In this document: piece by piece, positions 47,557 to 59,239 of the stretch
Layout of the letters: each line of letters opens with the position of its first letter
Position numbering within the stretch: the stretch's first letter is position 1
From: Phallus indusiatus
Taxonomy: Eukaryota; Basidiomycota; Agaricomycetes; Phallales; Phallaceae
DNA: 64,000 bases
Assembly (NCBI GenBank): GCA_027605045.1
Contig: JAQFWX010000009.1
Coordinates: forward strand, 930,001-994,000
Direction of reading: 5' to 3'
Program-made: the position numbers and the translations under genes
The notes under the pieces: generated by a model
Database searches by the model: none
The model's input: only the letters and a program-made list of their open reading frames with translations
Told to the model about the DNA's origin: nothing

Positions 47557-47815
47557 ATGTTGAAATACCTAGATCTTTATCGCTAACATTTCTATTCGAT
47601 TCTGATCTCGAAGAAAAAGAAACAACTCAGTTGATGGTTCTTGTTTAGGGACATGTTCAGGTGGTAGACTAGCCGCCGACTCGTTTGTTCTTTCCTGGCT
47701 GCTGTCGTAACATGGAAATCTCAAGTTGGCGCAAGTTCCGCTTTTAAACGTCAAATAATTAGCTAAACTTTGGTCCTCTGGGTTAATAAGCTGTAGACTG
47801 CGCTGAAGGAACACC
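47557..47815 (+). pseudogene. RNase Z 5' fragment
   Basis: This matches the first three exons of the RNase Z gene at 49659, in the same orientation. It is broken: the start frame soon meets a stop, the first intron donor is lost, and the copy ends abruptly within exon 3 at the duplication junction. It cannot encode the metal-binding motif. Confidence 0.75.
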
Positions 47816-49913
47816 CGTTGTTCAGAAGCCTTGAGTGATATTTTCAGGTACAGTACACACTAGCATTGCAAGGTTTTAAAGCGTAGTTAAACTAAAACAA
47901 CTGAAATGACCAATCCGTTGATGATAACACAGTTAGATAACGATAACTTTGACGCGTCAACGCGTCAACCACAAACAACTTAAAACTTCCAACAGTAGCA
48001 CCTCTACTCTTAATCTCCATGTTTTGATAATTTGTAATACGGGTTTCCTCTAGTCAATGACATCAGCAATGAGCATCCTCTCAGGAGCTCCTTGCAGCTC
48101 GGGTAGACCTTATTAAAAATTCCTGATCCCTATACGACCTGATATTAGCAAGATCGGAAGCCATAAGTTGCATCGAAACAGATCGAGAGTTCGCATGGGG
48201 CTGAAATGCGTGTTCGTTGGTTATGGAAGAGCCCGAGATTGGCCTGTGGCTATTCACCCCAGCGCCCTGATTCGGACGCTGGGTCATCATCGCCGATTCT
48301 GTTTGTAGATGCATCCAGTGCTTAGGAAGACCCTATCATAAACACCGAAAATAGTTTGTTGGTTTCTATTCAAACCAGAGAGAATGTGTCAAAAACCACT
48401 CACGGTAAATAAACCACTAATCGGATCGAAGCCGACATGAACGCGATGTACAAAATGAGTCGGACAACTGAATACTCCGGGCCCCGAAAGGAAGCAGCGA
48501 GAATAAATATCATCCTGCCATGCATATAATTCCTCGTCGCTCTCGAATGAAAGAAAGATGTTTGTAGTTTTGGTGTTTATCAGCAAACAACATGGTTTCC
48601 TATCTGTTCGTTCGATATTTGTGATATCACATAAATGAATGATATTGCTATTCTGTGAATCACGCTACCAGTATCAGTAGACATTCAAATAACCAAAAAA
48701 ACTGACAGTACAAACCTTGGTTTTATGAGAGGTCTTCTCCATCAAAACAAGCCATTTTTTCGTCCAGAAAATAGACGAAAATGTGTCTTCCTTGACACTA
48801 ACAAATCCTCTCCGCATCACCTCGGACGAAACGGAGGTGTGGGAGCTTCGTTTAAAAACTTTCGATACTGGAACGAAAAGAAGAGATAATTGAGGCGGAG
48901 GAAGCTGGGGTGGAGGAGGCGGGGGCGGCCGAAAGTGCGAGATTAATCCGGATATGTTATCTACTGCGGGAATAGGCACACTGTCAACGAGAGTTATCGA
49001 AGATGATGTGTCTTTCTCCGAAAGAGAAGGACGATGTTTTGAAGGGGGAGACGAAGACGGGGATATAAGAGATGGTTTTGATAGTGAAAATGACGACATT
49101 GTGTACTGAGTCAAGTCTACCAGGGTGATATGGCAATGGTAAACAGAGTGCAAGGAAAAAGGTGGGAGCTGGGTAAGTAGCAAGATGGACAATGGTTTGA
49201 ACTCATTTGGTCGTGACGCTGCCAGTGATGGTTACCTATGATTTCAAATGGTCATGCCAACCAGGATACATACTGCTGCTGACCTGAGACTGAGATCACA
49301 CCGATGCAGGACTGTGCTTGAATTCAGCGATGATTCAAGAATGCATTGGATAGTCGGGAATTTTTTCCACGAAAGAATTGACCATTTGGAGAGCATGAGA
49401 ACTGAAATTCGACGATTGAGGTGATGTGTACCCAATATTGACCAAATGGTGACAGAGGCGGATGTTTTGGAACAGTGAGCAATTAGGATCTAACGCAGAA
49501 TTAAAATGGGCTAGATACAATATCCCACTGCTTTACAGTTAATGGGGAAAGAGAAAGTCGACTTCCACCAGAGTTTGAATTAGTCAGAATGACTAACCGT
49601 TTGAAGCTGACTAATCAGTTTTTTTGAAAACGTCCTTCACGGTGACCCCACTCAAACAATGCCCAGACCTTTATCGCTAACATTTTTAGGTAAATTCGAT
49701 TCTAATTTAAAGAAAACCAAATAATTCAGTTGACGTTTATCCTTGTTCAGGGACATGCTCAGGTGGTGGACCAACTGTGAACCGAGTTTGTTCTTCTTTG
49801 TGTCTTAACATGGAAACCTCAAGTTGGCGTAAGTTTCACGTTTAAAACATCAAGTAATTAGCTAAACGTTGGTCCTTTGGGCTAGATAAGTCGTAGACTG
49901 CGCTGAAGGAACA
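47816..49913. repeat. Tandem segmental duplication, unit 2
   Basis: Second unit of the tandem duplication. It begins with a short piece like the upstream region of the membrane-protein gene (GAAGCCTTGAGTGATATTTT) and continues through a PH-CRIB gene into the intact RNase Z gene. Confidence 0.7.
48081..49099 (-). CDS. PH-CRIB protein related to Cla4/PAK kinases, kinase domain absent (copy 2)
   Basis: This is the paralogue of copy 1 in the right-hand unit. Exon 1 (49099-48716) has a Ser-rich start and a poly-Pro stretch (RPPPPPPPQLPPP) that could bind SH3 domains, then the PH start RRGFVSVKEDTFSSIFWTKK. The next exon has FLSFESDEELYAWQDDIYSR and CRIB CPTHFVHRVHVGFDP with the HVG glycine kept. 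After GLFT comes a short tail (MHLQTESAMMTQRPNQ...) ending RSTRAARSS. The kinase domain is missing, as in copy 1. The start codon matches between copies (MSSFSLS). The 560-bp gap to RNase Z is a shared divergent promoter region. Confidence 0.65.
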
Positions 49914-51288
49914 CAGCTTCAGATTCAGAAAGTAGAAGCTCCGAAATTGAGGAACATTAATAAAATCTTCATAACACACCTACATGGCATGTCGTTTCTT
50001 CTTTAAGTATCTTTTACGTTTTCATCTAAAGCATTTCAAATTAGTTGATCATTGCTCTGGGGTTATTCCTTTAATGGGCACGGCTATGTCTAGTGCTCGG
50101 AATCCTGGAAAACCGTCGCCGTTGGATAATGTCGTATGTCGTCCCTCTAAGCACTCAGTCTTGCCACCAATAACTTTATTTCTTCATTTCAGCTAAGGCT
50201 CGAGCTTTATGGACCCTCTGGACTGCGAAAGTTGATACGAACAAACTTGCAAATTACCCAACTAGCGCTAAGAGGGAAGTACGCAGCACACGAACTACTA
50301 TTCGAGAACGAGACCGCTAGCGCAAGCTGTGAAGAAGACGCATTACATGAGAATGAAATTCCAGGTCGGGATATCAGAGCTGGCGAAGATGGGCTATGGC
50401 GTGGGTTTGAGGAATCAGACGGGTTTAAAATACACGCTGCACCGCTCGTGCATCGAGGTAAGCTCATGGGTATTATGGGTTTTACGTTTGGGAATGTGCT
50501 TTTCTGATAAATGATGCTTTCATTTCTTTTCATGAGCAGCACCATGTCTTGGTTACGTCTTCTCCGAATCGCCTCAATTTAGGATCACCCCTGAATATCT
50601 CCACCTTCTCGACAATATCCCTCCATCACTCCTCCCAAGCGGATTTCAACAACCACGACAGCTTCTCCAGCGTCTTGTTGATATTTCAAATCCAACCTCG
50701 ATTACTCTAAACGACAACAGCACTGTGATTGACCCTCCGGCCAGAGATGTTCCAGGTCGGAAGATCGTTGTGCTTGGGGACACCTCTGACCCATCAGCGA
50801 TTGTTCCTCTCGCTCAAGATGCCACGTTATTGGTCCACGAGGCGACGAACGCGTGGCTTCCTCCTGAATTGGAGAAGAATTCGTACTCTATGACACCTGC
50901 GGAGGTTAGGTCACGAGCTGTCAGTCGTGGTCATTCTACACCGGACATGGCAGGGAAGTTTGCAAAGCTGATAGGTGCAAAAGGACTATACCTGAATCAT
51001 TTCAGTGCAAAGTGTGTTTTTTTCAAACGTCAACGGTCATCTGATTCTCTTTATGCTGACACCATGCCTTTTTCCTTTTCTGTTCTTTTTCAAACAAGAT
51101 TCCCAGATCCAGGCGAATACGCGAGAAATGGAAATGGAAGATGGGCAAGGGTCATTCGTGAGATCGAACGTCAGGCCACTCGGGCTTGGACACTAGGAAA
51201 AGCTGTCGCTGCAAGCGATCTCATGATAGTTGACATTCCACCTCCGGATAATACCGTCACTATAGAAGAAGACTTCAACATGTCGTGA
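49659..51288 (+). CDS. Ribonuclease Z (tRNA 3' endonuclease)
   Basis: RNase Z removes 3' trailers from tRNA precursors; it is a metallo-beta-lactamase-fold enzyme. Seven exons join in frame: 49659-49689, 49751-49828, 49891-49986, 50045-50133, 50193-50457, 50540-51011 and 51099-51288. The start is MPRPLSLTFLGTCSGGGPTV, then LVDCAEGTQLQIQK, the metal motif THLHVDHCSG, YGPSGLRKLIRT, the GDT motif VLGDTSD, the HEAT motif LLVHEATN and the final histidine motif SRGHSTPDMA. The length of about 410 residues fits the short form. The exon 3/4 junction within THLHVDH needs a GC-AG intron (GCATGT donor). The left-hand duplication unit holds a dead 5' copy. Confidence 0.85.
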
Positions 51289-52285
51289 TTGGCGGGTGCA
51301 CTTATATCATAGAGATGTAGGTTGACTTTATGCTCGTGTCATAAGTATCTGTGTCAGCGTCCGCTATTAATTATAAGACAGGCTAATTAAGACAGTGTGT
51401 CTTGGAGCTTGCAGTTCCGAGCTCTAAATAACCCCCATTCCCCAAACATCAGCAAGATTTTTTTTTCTCCGCCCTCAGAAGAACGCATGAATTGGGCTGC
51501 ATATCTCACACCACATGTCCTCTCTCAATACCAATAAGAGGGCGTTTGTGGCTGAACGAGCGTTGTTCCGTTATTTCCAATATTATTCTCTATTTAACCG
51601 ACGCCATCGGTTCATTTTTACCGGCAGCAAAAAAGGCGCATGTCCATATCAAAAATGTGCCACTTCGTTATCTTTATCTGTATCTTTGCTTTGCCTTTTC
51701 ATCACAGAACATTGATCTTAGTCCCGATTTAAATATATGTAAAACGTCGTGTTTACCCTTTGCCGAGCAAAAATGGCGCGGTCACAAACTACTTGCGAGT
51801 GACATGCTAGTTTTTTCGGGTTTCCCTGTATACAACGCAGCGCCGCTCTATAAATCAAACAAATTGGGCAATCTCTCGGAAAACGCAACAACAAGAAAGG
51901 CGAATCGGACTGATATATATGTATATATATACACATATAAAAAGCCCCAGATTCGATAAATTGGAATTTCTATTGGCTTTCTTCTTGTTTCATTTCCGGA
52001 CCCCCCAAAAAAACTTGCGGTCAACGGTCGGCCTCGCGTACCCCTCAAAACAGCCCTTGCTATTCCGAATTAATGATTTGACTACAGCAGAAACACGTAA
52101 ATAAAGGAGGCGAGATTATCTCTATACACGTCTTCTTCCTGTCAACCTATAATTAACGCCACGTTTGCGGCGCTGGTCATATCACTAGCTCATATATATA
52201 GTAAGGATCGGACGACTCGTTGGGCCTATACTTGCTTGTTTTTTTCTCTTTCTTCATCTGACTCTACCTTTATCGTTTACTACAG
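51289..52285. other. Intergenic promoter region
   Basis: No supported gene. The ORFs at 51492-51959 and on the opposite strand are low-complexity or shadow frames. A TATA-like CATATATATAG at about 52191-52201 lies 85-95 bp before the ATG at 52286, followed by a pyrimidine-rich stretch, as in many fungal promoters. Confidence 0.5.
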
Positions 52286-54772
52286 ATGGGTGTTACGCCT
52301 TTGGATGATGAAATCTCTCTTCCCACCTTGGAGCGACTTGGTGTCTCTGAGCCTATCCCAGAGGACCTCGATGTTGTCAAAATCGCTTCACAATGGACAC
52401 AAAAGTTCTCAAAAGCCATAGAATCAGGATGTCCCGATCTGATAGTCTCGCTCTTCATCCCGGATGGATTCTGGCGAGACATGCTATCCTTCACCTGGGA
52501 ATTCCGGACATTCTACAAAACCAGCTCGATCAAAAAGTTCTTGCAAGCGCGGCTTCAAAAGACGAAACCGTCCAAGATTCAGTTATCTTCGCATCGGGAT
52601 CAGCAGCCTTGTAGATGTACACCTGCGCCGGGTGTGTTTTGGATTCAGGCGTCGCTGTGCTTCGAGACAGCTGTTGGCAAGAGCAGTGGGATAGCATGTC
52701 TCGTTCCTACCGCCAATGGCGAATGGAAAGCGTTCATTCTCTACACCAATTTAGAAGAAGTCGGAAACTCTCCAGACAAAGTCGGCGTGCATCGTACTCT
52801 TCGTAGCAACGTGGCTTGGGCCGACGAGCGTGCCCAAGAGCTGGCTTTTGAAGGTGTCGATCCTAAAGTAATAGTCATCGGGGCTGGTCAAGCTGGCCTG
52901 GGCATTTCAAGTCGGCTAAAGGTCAAAGGCATTTCGTGTCTGGTCGTGGATAAAAACGCTCGAGTAGGGGATAATTGGAGAGGTCGGTATAAGACTCTTA
53001 GTCTTCATGATTCAAGCTGTAAGTACACATAGTTCCTATTTGAGCATGATCTCTGAACGTTTGTTAGGGATGGCACATCTGCCGTACCTCAAGTGAGTCA
53101 AGCTCGTCTCTGATGGATCAAGATCGTAGAACCTACTTTGTCAATTAGCTTCCCTCCTACTTGGTCAACCTTCACACCCGGGCAAAAAGTGAGTTATTTC
53201 CACCATCATTCTTGCCAAATCGGTTACTAAAACATGAAAATTGCTCATAGTACGGCGACTGGTTGGAATTCTACGCTCAGATGCTAGAGCTGAACGTCTG
53301 GATGTCCACGGAGGTCCTACACGTGGAGCGTGACGACGCCAAAGACGAATGGGTCGTTACTATCCGCAAAGCAGATGGAACCGAACGTGTCATGCGGCCT
53401 AAATACGTCGTATTGGGAACGGGTTTCGGTGACCCCGCCGTTCCTTGTATTCCAGGAGCGGTTAGTACTTTTGATCACATGCAGGTCGTCGTTTCAGAAA
53501 GCTAATTAGTGGAGTTCCATCTTGGGGTTATTAGGAAACATTCAAGGGTACCCTGATGCATGCCTATTCGTATAAAGAAGGAAGTCATGGTGCTGGTAAA
53601 AAGGTCGTCATCATTGGTTCGGCAACTGCCGGTAAGTTGTCCGTGCCATGTTTTCGAGTACAATCTTGTGTTGTTAATATAAGCCACGTTTCTCGCAGCT
53701 CATGATATATCTCGTGATTATTGCAATCACGGAGCAGACGTTACGATGGCGAGTATCATTGTCACTCATGTGGACATGCATGCCTAACTCAAACGTACTT
53801 AGGTTCAACGAGGTCCAACTTTGGTCATTTCCGCTCCTAAAGGGACAGGAACTCTATTAGGACGTACGTCAAATTCCTTTATTTTGAGTGATAGTAATGA
53901 GATATTAAAACAAACATATAGCTCTTTTTGCCGACACTGATGTTCCCATCGAAATCAAGGATCGATACTCAGCAGCGTACCCTCTTCTCATATCTAAGAG
54001 AATTCATCAATTTGGCATGAAACGCGTTATGGAAGTTGACAAGTACGTTCCGGTTCATCTTAATAGACTTACATTCATTAATCGTCATTTTTCCTAGGGA
54101 CCTACACGAGGGATTGAAGAAAGCAGGCTTCCAGCTTGATTGGGGTATCGATAATTCGGGCTGGCTATTCTTAGCTACTCTAAGATTAGGAGGATATTAC
54201 CTCGGTATGTGTCAGATGGTGGGGTCTCTACTCGGAAGGACTTACATTTGCCACAAGATGTCGGCGCTAGTCAGTTGATCATTGACGGGAAGATCAAAAT
54301 GAAGCATGGAAGCGTTAAACGCTTGACTCCTACCGGACTGACTCTTGAAGACGGTACCGAATTGGATGCTGACATTATTGTTTATGCAACTGGGTAAAGC
54401 TCATTTCGTCAACTAAAAGAAATTGCTTTTCTTAATTAATAAAAACTTTTAGTTTGCGTGGGATCCTCAGTCCTATCGAACGTATCCTAGGAAAAGAATT
54501 GACCTCAAAGTTGAAGCCATATGGTATATCCAACGAGGGAGAACTTCAAGGCGCTTGGCGGGAAACAGGTTTGAGAAACCTTTTCGTGCATATTGGAAAT
54601 ACACGTCTGTGTCGCTTCCATTCCAATCATATCGCACTGGGTACGTTTTTTACATGATGTCACTATACGAGAAAAGAATAAACACTAACATGCAACTGCA
54701 GTGATTAAAGCCAAGGAAGAGGGGCTCTATACAGATGCTTATGATGAGGGTGTTGAATATGGAAACTTCTGA
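52286..54772 (+). CDS. Flavin-containing monooxygenase (FAD/NADPH dependent)
   Basis: This is a class B flavoprotein monooxygenase. An N-terminal region of about 190 residues precedes the FAD-binding motif VIVIGAGQAGLGIS. Next come GDNWRGRYKTLSLHD and, after introns, PTWSTFTPGQKYGDWLEFY. The family fingerprint FxGxxxHxxxY is present as FKGTLMHAYSY. The second, NADPH-binding Rossmann motif is VVIIGSATAAHDI. Later exons have VQRGPTLV, GLTLEDGTELDADIIVYATG and LFVHIGNTRLCRF. It ends VEYGNF. About ten introns are used. The N-terminal extension and overall length (about 600 residues) match the group of fungal FMO-like proteins often annotated as related to indole-pyruvate monooxygenases. The substrate is unknown. 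Confidence 0.85.
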
Positions 54773-55004
54773 GACCTGTTTTTCTTCTTTCATGGTTATG
54801 GTTCAAATCAAGACGGCGAAGACTGATTAGTGTAGTTCTGAATTATTGTATCATGCATATGTTAAGTACGTCCACGAGCTATAATTGTAATACGTTTTCC
54901 GAATAAAATATTCGCCAAGAGCTTGAGAAGCCTCGACCCTTGCGTTACTGTTGTTACCAGCGTTACCCTGAATAATTTCCCGAGCCCGACTCCCTTCAAG
55001 TAGA

Positions 55005-55340
55005 CACGGTGTACAGTGGATGAGTCCGACTCGGCACCACGGCATCACATCAATCAAAGCGAGAGCCTGATTTGGACGATGGACCCCAAGAACTGGAATT
55101 GTATATACTCTGTATAGCTAAGAAATATAAGTTCAAGTGGTCGTTTTTGGTTGAGAGCAATAGTTTGAACACTAATGAATCAATAAACTAATAAAAACAT
55201 AATAATAAACTAATGACCTATCAAGCTCTTTAACCCAGGATCAAAAATTTGTGCCACCAAGAGTTGAACTCGGGGATAGCAAAAATCACGACGCTATAGA
55301 TCTAGAATGACGCCCACTATAGAACTAATAATAATTGTTA
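55005..55340 (-). mobile_element. tRNA-derived SINE-like element, copy C
   Basis: The minus-strand head has a B box GAGTTCAACTC (55261-55271), then ATCCTGGGTTAAAG. The body is homologous to copy B and ends with GTCGGACTCATCCACTGTAC at about 55012-55031. Confidence 0.65.
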
Positions 55341-55374
55341 TTTTCAACGGACGGGTGTTTTGTACATAGACTAT

Positions 55375-55810
55375 ATCTCTAATTATTGTATCGTACCTTT
55401 GAATAAAAAAGCTAATCTACATGTTATAGCAACTAGGGATTACGTTCGCTGTCCGTCAGGCCGGAGTGGTTGATATTTTATATTTTATTTCTTTGCATTA
55501 ATATGAGATGCTGTGCTCAGTGAATTTGGTAGCATTCTACAAAGTACAGCGTGCCGTCAGTTCGCGCGACTGACATCTTTTTTTTTTTGCAGTTTTTGTT
55601 GTTTGCCTTTTTTTTACTCCATGATAACCACTCATTATATCTATTCAAAGATTTACATATTTATTCACTAAGAAATTATTTATTTGTACAAAATTTCCTC
55701 ACCCAAGTTTCCCTATTAATTCTATACGGTGGTGTTCGGGGTGAGACTTGATAGGCGAAAAACGCCCTAAATCTTATCTGGTCACTCGGACTCATCCACT
55801 AAAAACCCAA
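55375..55810 (+). mobile_element. tRNA-derived SINE-like element, copy C2
   Basis: Homologous in opposite orientation to copy A at 31165-31640. The left part includes ATGTTATAGCAACTAGGGATTA. A B-box-like CAGTTCGCGCGAC is at 55558-55570 with a poly-T run behind it, and the 3' part reads AGGCGAAAAACGCC...ACTCGGACTCATCCACT. It stands head to head with copy C. Confidence 0.6.
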
Positions 55811-56077
55811 GTAGACATAGTTTCGACGACATCTCGCGAATTCGAAAGAGATACGAGAACAGATGTCATGTCAAAATTCAACATAGCGGCGATTATTATT
55901 GCTCCATTTATTAACAAATGATTTGTCCAGTGGTGCCTCATGCGGAGAAAAATAGATGTTTACGGTTTATTTGCGGTCTACGTCGGTGATGAGTCTTCCG
56001 TGAATGGCCATCCATATTTAAAGACTTCCTCATGCTTTTATCCCCTTTCATTCCTCCCCTCAAGGTGAAAATTCAAA

Positions 56078-57953
56078 ATGTTCAAGGCCATTAGCCTTTT
56101 GTCTCTCGTTAACTTCATTCATTGTGGGTTTCTCTCGTACTCTGTCACTGGCTGTATTCTAAAGTATCAAAAAAACTATTCAAGACACATATTCCCAGAC
56201 GACTACGTCCATTGTTATACCCCATGTTTTCTTCGAGGGCTTAGAGCCCGAAGAAAGCTTCGTTGGTTCTGTAGTCAGCGTTGAGGGCGTTACGACAGTC
56301 TATGAAGTCGTCGACTTTTTGGGAACCACAGCCGAATTCGTTTGTGAGTCTATTCTCACATGCACATGATCTCGTCTTCGGTACTTGAGCTGATGAATCT
56401 TTCCAGTTTCTTTGGCTGTTGATCCGACCACCGTCATAGAATTCGCGGCTAATCCAACCATGGAATCAGCATTCGAATGCCTCATAGATGAACCAGATAA
56501 TCTGGTTGTTTGCGATGCAACGTTCCAATCACTCGACCCGACAGGTCAAATTCACAGTAGCGAAATTGGAGGAAAAGCCACGTTAACTTCTGTACCGATT
56601 GTAATTCTACCACCTACACAGTCTCCCACTCCAGGATCCAGTACTCCAACCCCCGCACCCACACCTTCCTCGACTCCCAAGCCCACCGCGCCTCCGAGCT
56701 CCAGCGCACCTCCGAGCTCTAGTGCGTCACCCGTTTCTAGCGAACCCAAACCTTCGTCATCTCCTTCCCCGGTCGAAAGTTCATCTGTATTCCTCCCTCT
56801 TTCCAGTTCTCCGAACACCCCTAAATCTACTCTCACGACCGTAAAGACCTCCTCCGTCTCCTCCGCCAGTGCATCCCCTTCTTCGGTCAACAATATACCC
56901 GCATCTGTTTCTCCCTCCCCCAACCCTCCCTCCAGCTCCCCGAACTCTCAGAAACCCACGTCCACGCCCATAAAATCTTCTTCCGTTTCCTCCGCCAGTG
57001 CATCATCACTTTCGCCGGTCGAAAGTTCACCGGCATCTGTTTCTTCGGTGCCCAGCCCTTCCTCTACTAGCTCCCCAAAACCTACTTTCACCACCATAAG
57101 GACTTCCTCTGCTCCTTCCGCCTCTAAAAGTAAAGCACCGGTTAATGTTGCTTCGTCCGCTTCTGTCGCTGCTCCTTCGCAAAGTGCTTCCCCGTCCTCG
57201 AGCTCTAGCAATGGCGGTGGCGTAAACAATGGCAAGGGAACTAATAACGGGGGTAACATTGGAGGCAAAGTGAGCAGCAGTGAAGGCAAAGTGAGCGGCA
57301 GTGAAAGCAATGGGAGCAGCGGTGGTAGCGATGTGAGCAGTAGTGGAAGCAGTGTGAGCAGTAATGGAGGCAGTGTGAGCAGCAGTGGAAGCTTTGGGAG
57401 TAGCAGTGGGGACAGTGGAAGTAGCAGTGGGAGCAGTGAAGGTAACAGTGGCAATACTGGAAGCGATGCTAGCACTAGCTTTGAAAACAGTGCTGGTCAA
57501 AGTGTCAGCAGCGACAGTTCAGGCAAAGCCAGTGGCACTCCCAACAGCGATAGTAGCGGCAGTGGCGTCAGCAACGACGACAATGTCGGTAGCGAGGACT
57601 CTAATTCCGGATCTCAACCTACATCTGCAGAGGAGCCACATCCCGTAGCCACTTTCGTTGCATCATCCAAATTAGCCATTTCCGTTGCATCTTCGCTTCC
57701 CTCTTCATCCTCATCCTCACCCTCATTCCCAACTTCATCTTCATCCCCATCTCCATCCTCTTTTGTACTACCATCCTCTACCGCCGAATCCGCGACTACT
57801 AGTAACACCAATACTACTAACAGTCCGTCAAGCGGTCTCGACAATACGGCTGACACGAAGAATTTTGCCATTGGAAGAAATCTCTCAGCCAAAGATGTTT
57901 GCGGTCTCGCTCTCACCGTCGTCTTCGCTGTTTTCACTAATTTCTCTTTCTAA
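56078..57953 (+). CDS. Ser/Thr/Gly-rich GPI-type cell-wall protein
   Basis: Exon 1 starts with a signal peptide (MFKAISLLSLVNFIHCG). After an intron whose donor I could not fix, the frame continues with TTTSIVIPHVFFEGLEPEESFVG and, after a second intron near 56343-56407, with AVDPTTVIEFAANPTM. This forms an N-terminal folded domain of about 120 residues. The remainder is low complexity: first Pro/Ser-rich with near repeats, then Ser/Gly-rich (GSSSGDSGSSSGSSEGNSG), then Ser/Thr again. The last 20 residues are hydrophobic (GLALTVVFAVFTNFSF), a normal GPI-attachment signal. The layout suggests a secreted, highly O-glycosylated surface protein. The DNA repeats may allow length change. Confidence 0.7.
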
Positions 57954-59239
57954 TCGTGATCGACGTTTTGATTCAGAATATTAAATCGCTAGAAATTCAA
58001 CACTCTCCCATTTCATTTTTATTTTTATTTTTGAATTTTTCTGGATGCTCTCAGACTCTAGTGCAAATTATCAGTTACGTGACGTTTGTATCAGTAGTTT
58101 GGTGTTGATTTTTCTTTGTTACATTTTCTATAAAATTTATGGTATTTTGATGGTATCGGAGAACTTGATTGCAATTATGCGGTCCGTCTGGAATTTGAGG
58201 AATTTTAGGAGCTTCTGTGGAAGAGTTGTGCGTCACGCGTCCAATACTAGTCACTACACCGTGAACCGGAAATCAGGCTCGAATCTTCGAGGCTTTGTTA
58301 TGTACCCGGATTGTGATTAAAAGAAATGAGGCTATTGTACGTCATGCCCTTTTTTATGCCGGTTCAGTACAGCCCAAAAAAATGAATAATTACAATTTGG
58401 CTAGTATGCGGTACCGGTGTACCGATCTGGACCACAACCAGGGACAACCTTCAAGTTGCAATCATTGAAAGCCTTGATGGGATTAGTGAAAAAACGAGAT
58501 AGAAAGAAACTCAATTTTACTGGGACACAATCCATATCCATGGAGGTAATTTCTTTTGTCTAGCTAGTTGTGTCGATAGAAGAGACTAGTATGCATATCA
58601 TGACAATTAAAAATCGCGAACAACTTGAAGACAAATAATTTGAAACCATACGGAGTAAAACAAATAAAAGAAATAAGGATGCTGGGTGGAAGGCATATCC
58701 ACCATTAATACTTAATACTCACCGAACACTTAAAAACCACAGCGACAATTTCGGTTGGATGTGTCCAACTGTCTATACTGACAGGACGCGGTCGATACGC
58801 CATCGCCCTCCGACACGACAAGCCTCTTAGCTATCTAGAACATGTCAATCATGAATCTTTCACGAGGATTCGAATTTCAGGCAGGAATTTGTCTTTAATG
58901 TGACTTATATCCCAAACAGAAAAATACATACAATAATGTAGATCCTAAATATAAACATATACACAAACAAAAAAACGTACGAATAAACAAGAACACTATA
59001 GTACAAAGACACCAAGACACGAAAAACTACACAACATCTGTAGTAATATGTAAACAAGATCGAGAAAAGAATGACAAGACGTGGTATATGTATGTATATA
59101 TGAAAAGAACAACAACAACAGCGATACAAAAGAAACTGAAACGAATCAATACAAACACGTACACGCAAAGAATGGAATGGATTAGGGGAAACCTAACCAG
59201 TAGTTCTCCCATGGCAAACGAACTGAGAGGAGGTTGGTT
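57954..59239. other. Intergenic between converging genes
   Basis: No supported gene. The ORF at 58045-58320 has one hydrophobic stretch but no other support. The left part should contain the 3' end of the wall-protein transcript and the right part that of the kinase transcript. Confidence 0.5.

Larger units (their letters stand above)
45140..47815. repeat. Tandem segmental duplication, unit 1
   Basis: The unit comprises the upstream region of the membrane-protein gene, a PH-CRIB gene (minus) and the 5' part of RNase Z (plus, broken). It is repeated as unit 2 at 47816-49913. At 47815 the RNase Z sequence stops within exon 3 (GAAGGAACAC) and joins sequence like that at 45140. Confidence 0.7.

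Noticed and set aside
56948..57500. Long minus-strand ORFs opposite the wall-protein gene
   Set aside because: They are Leu/Pro- or Ala/Thr-rich mirrors of the Ser/Gly-coding repeats; the plus strand has the signal peptide and GPI signal.
58045..58320. 91-codon plus-strand ORF after the wall-protein gene
   Set aside because: No domain or paralogue is visible and it lies where the 3' untranslated region is expected.
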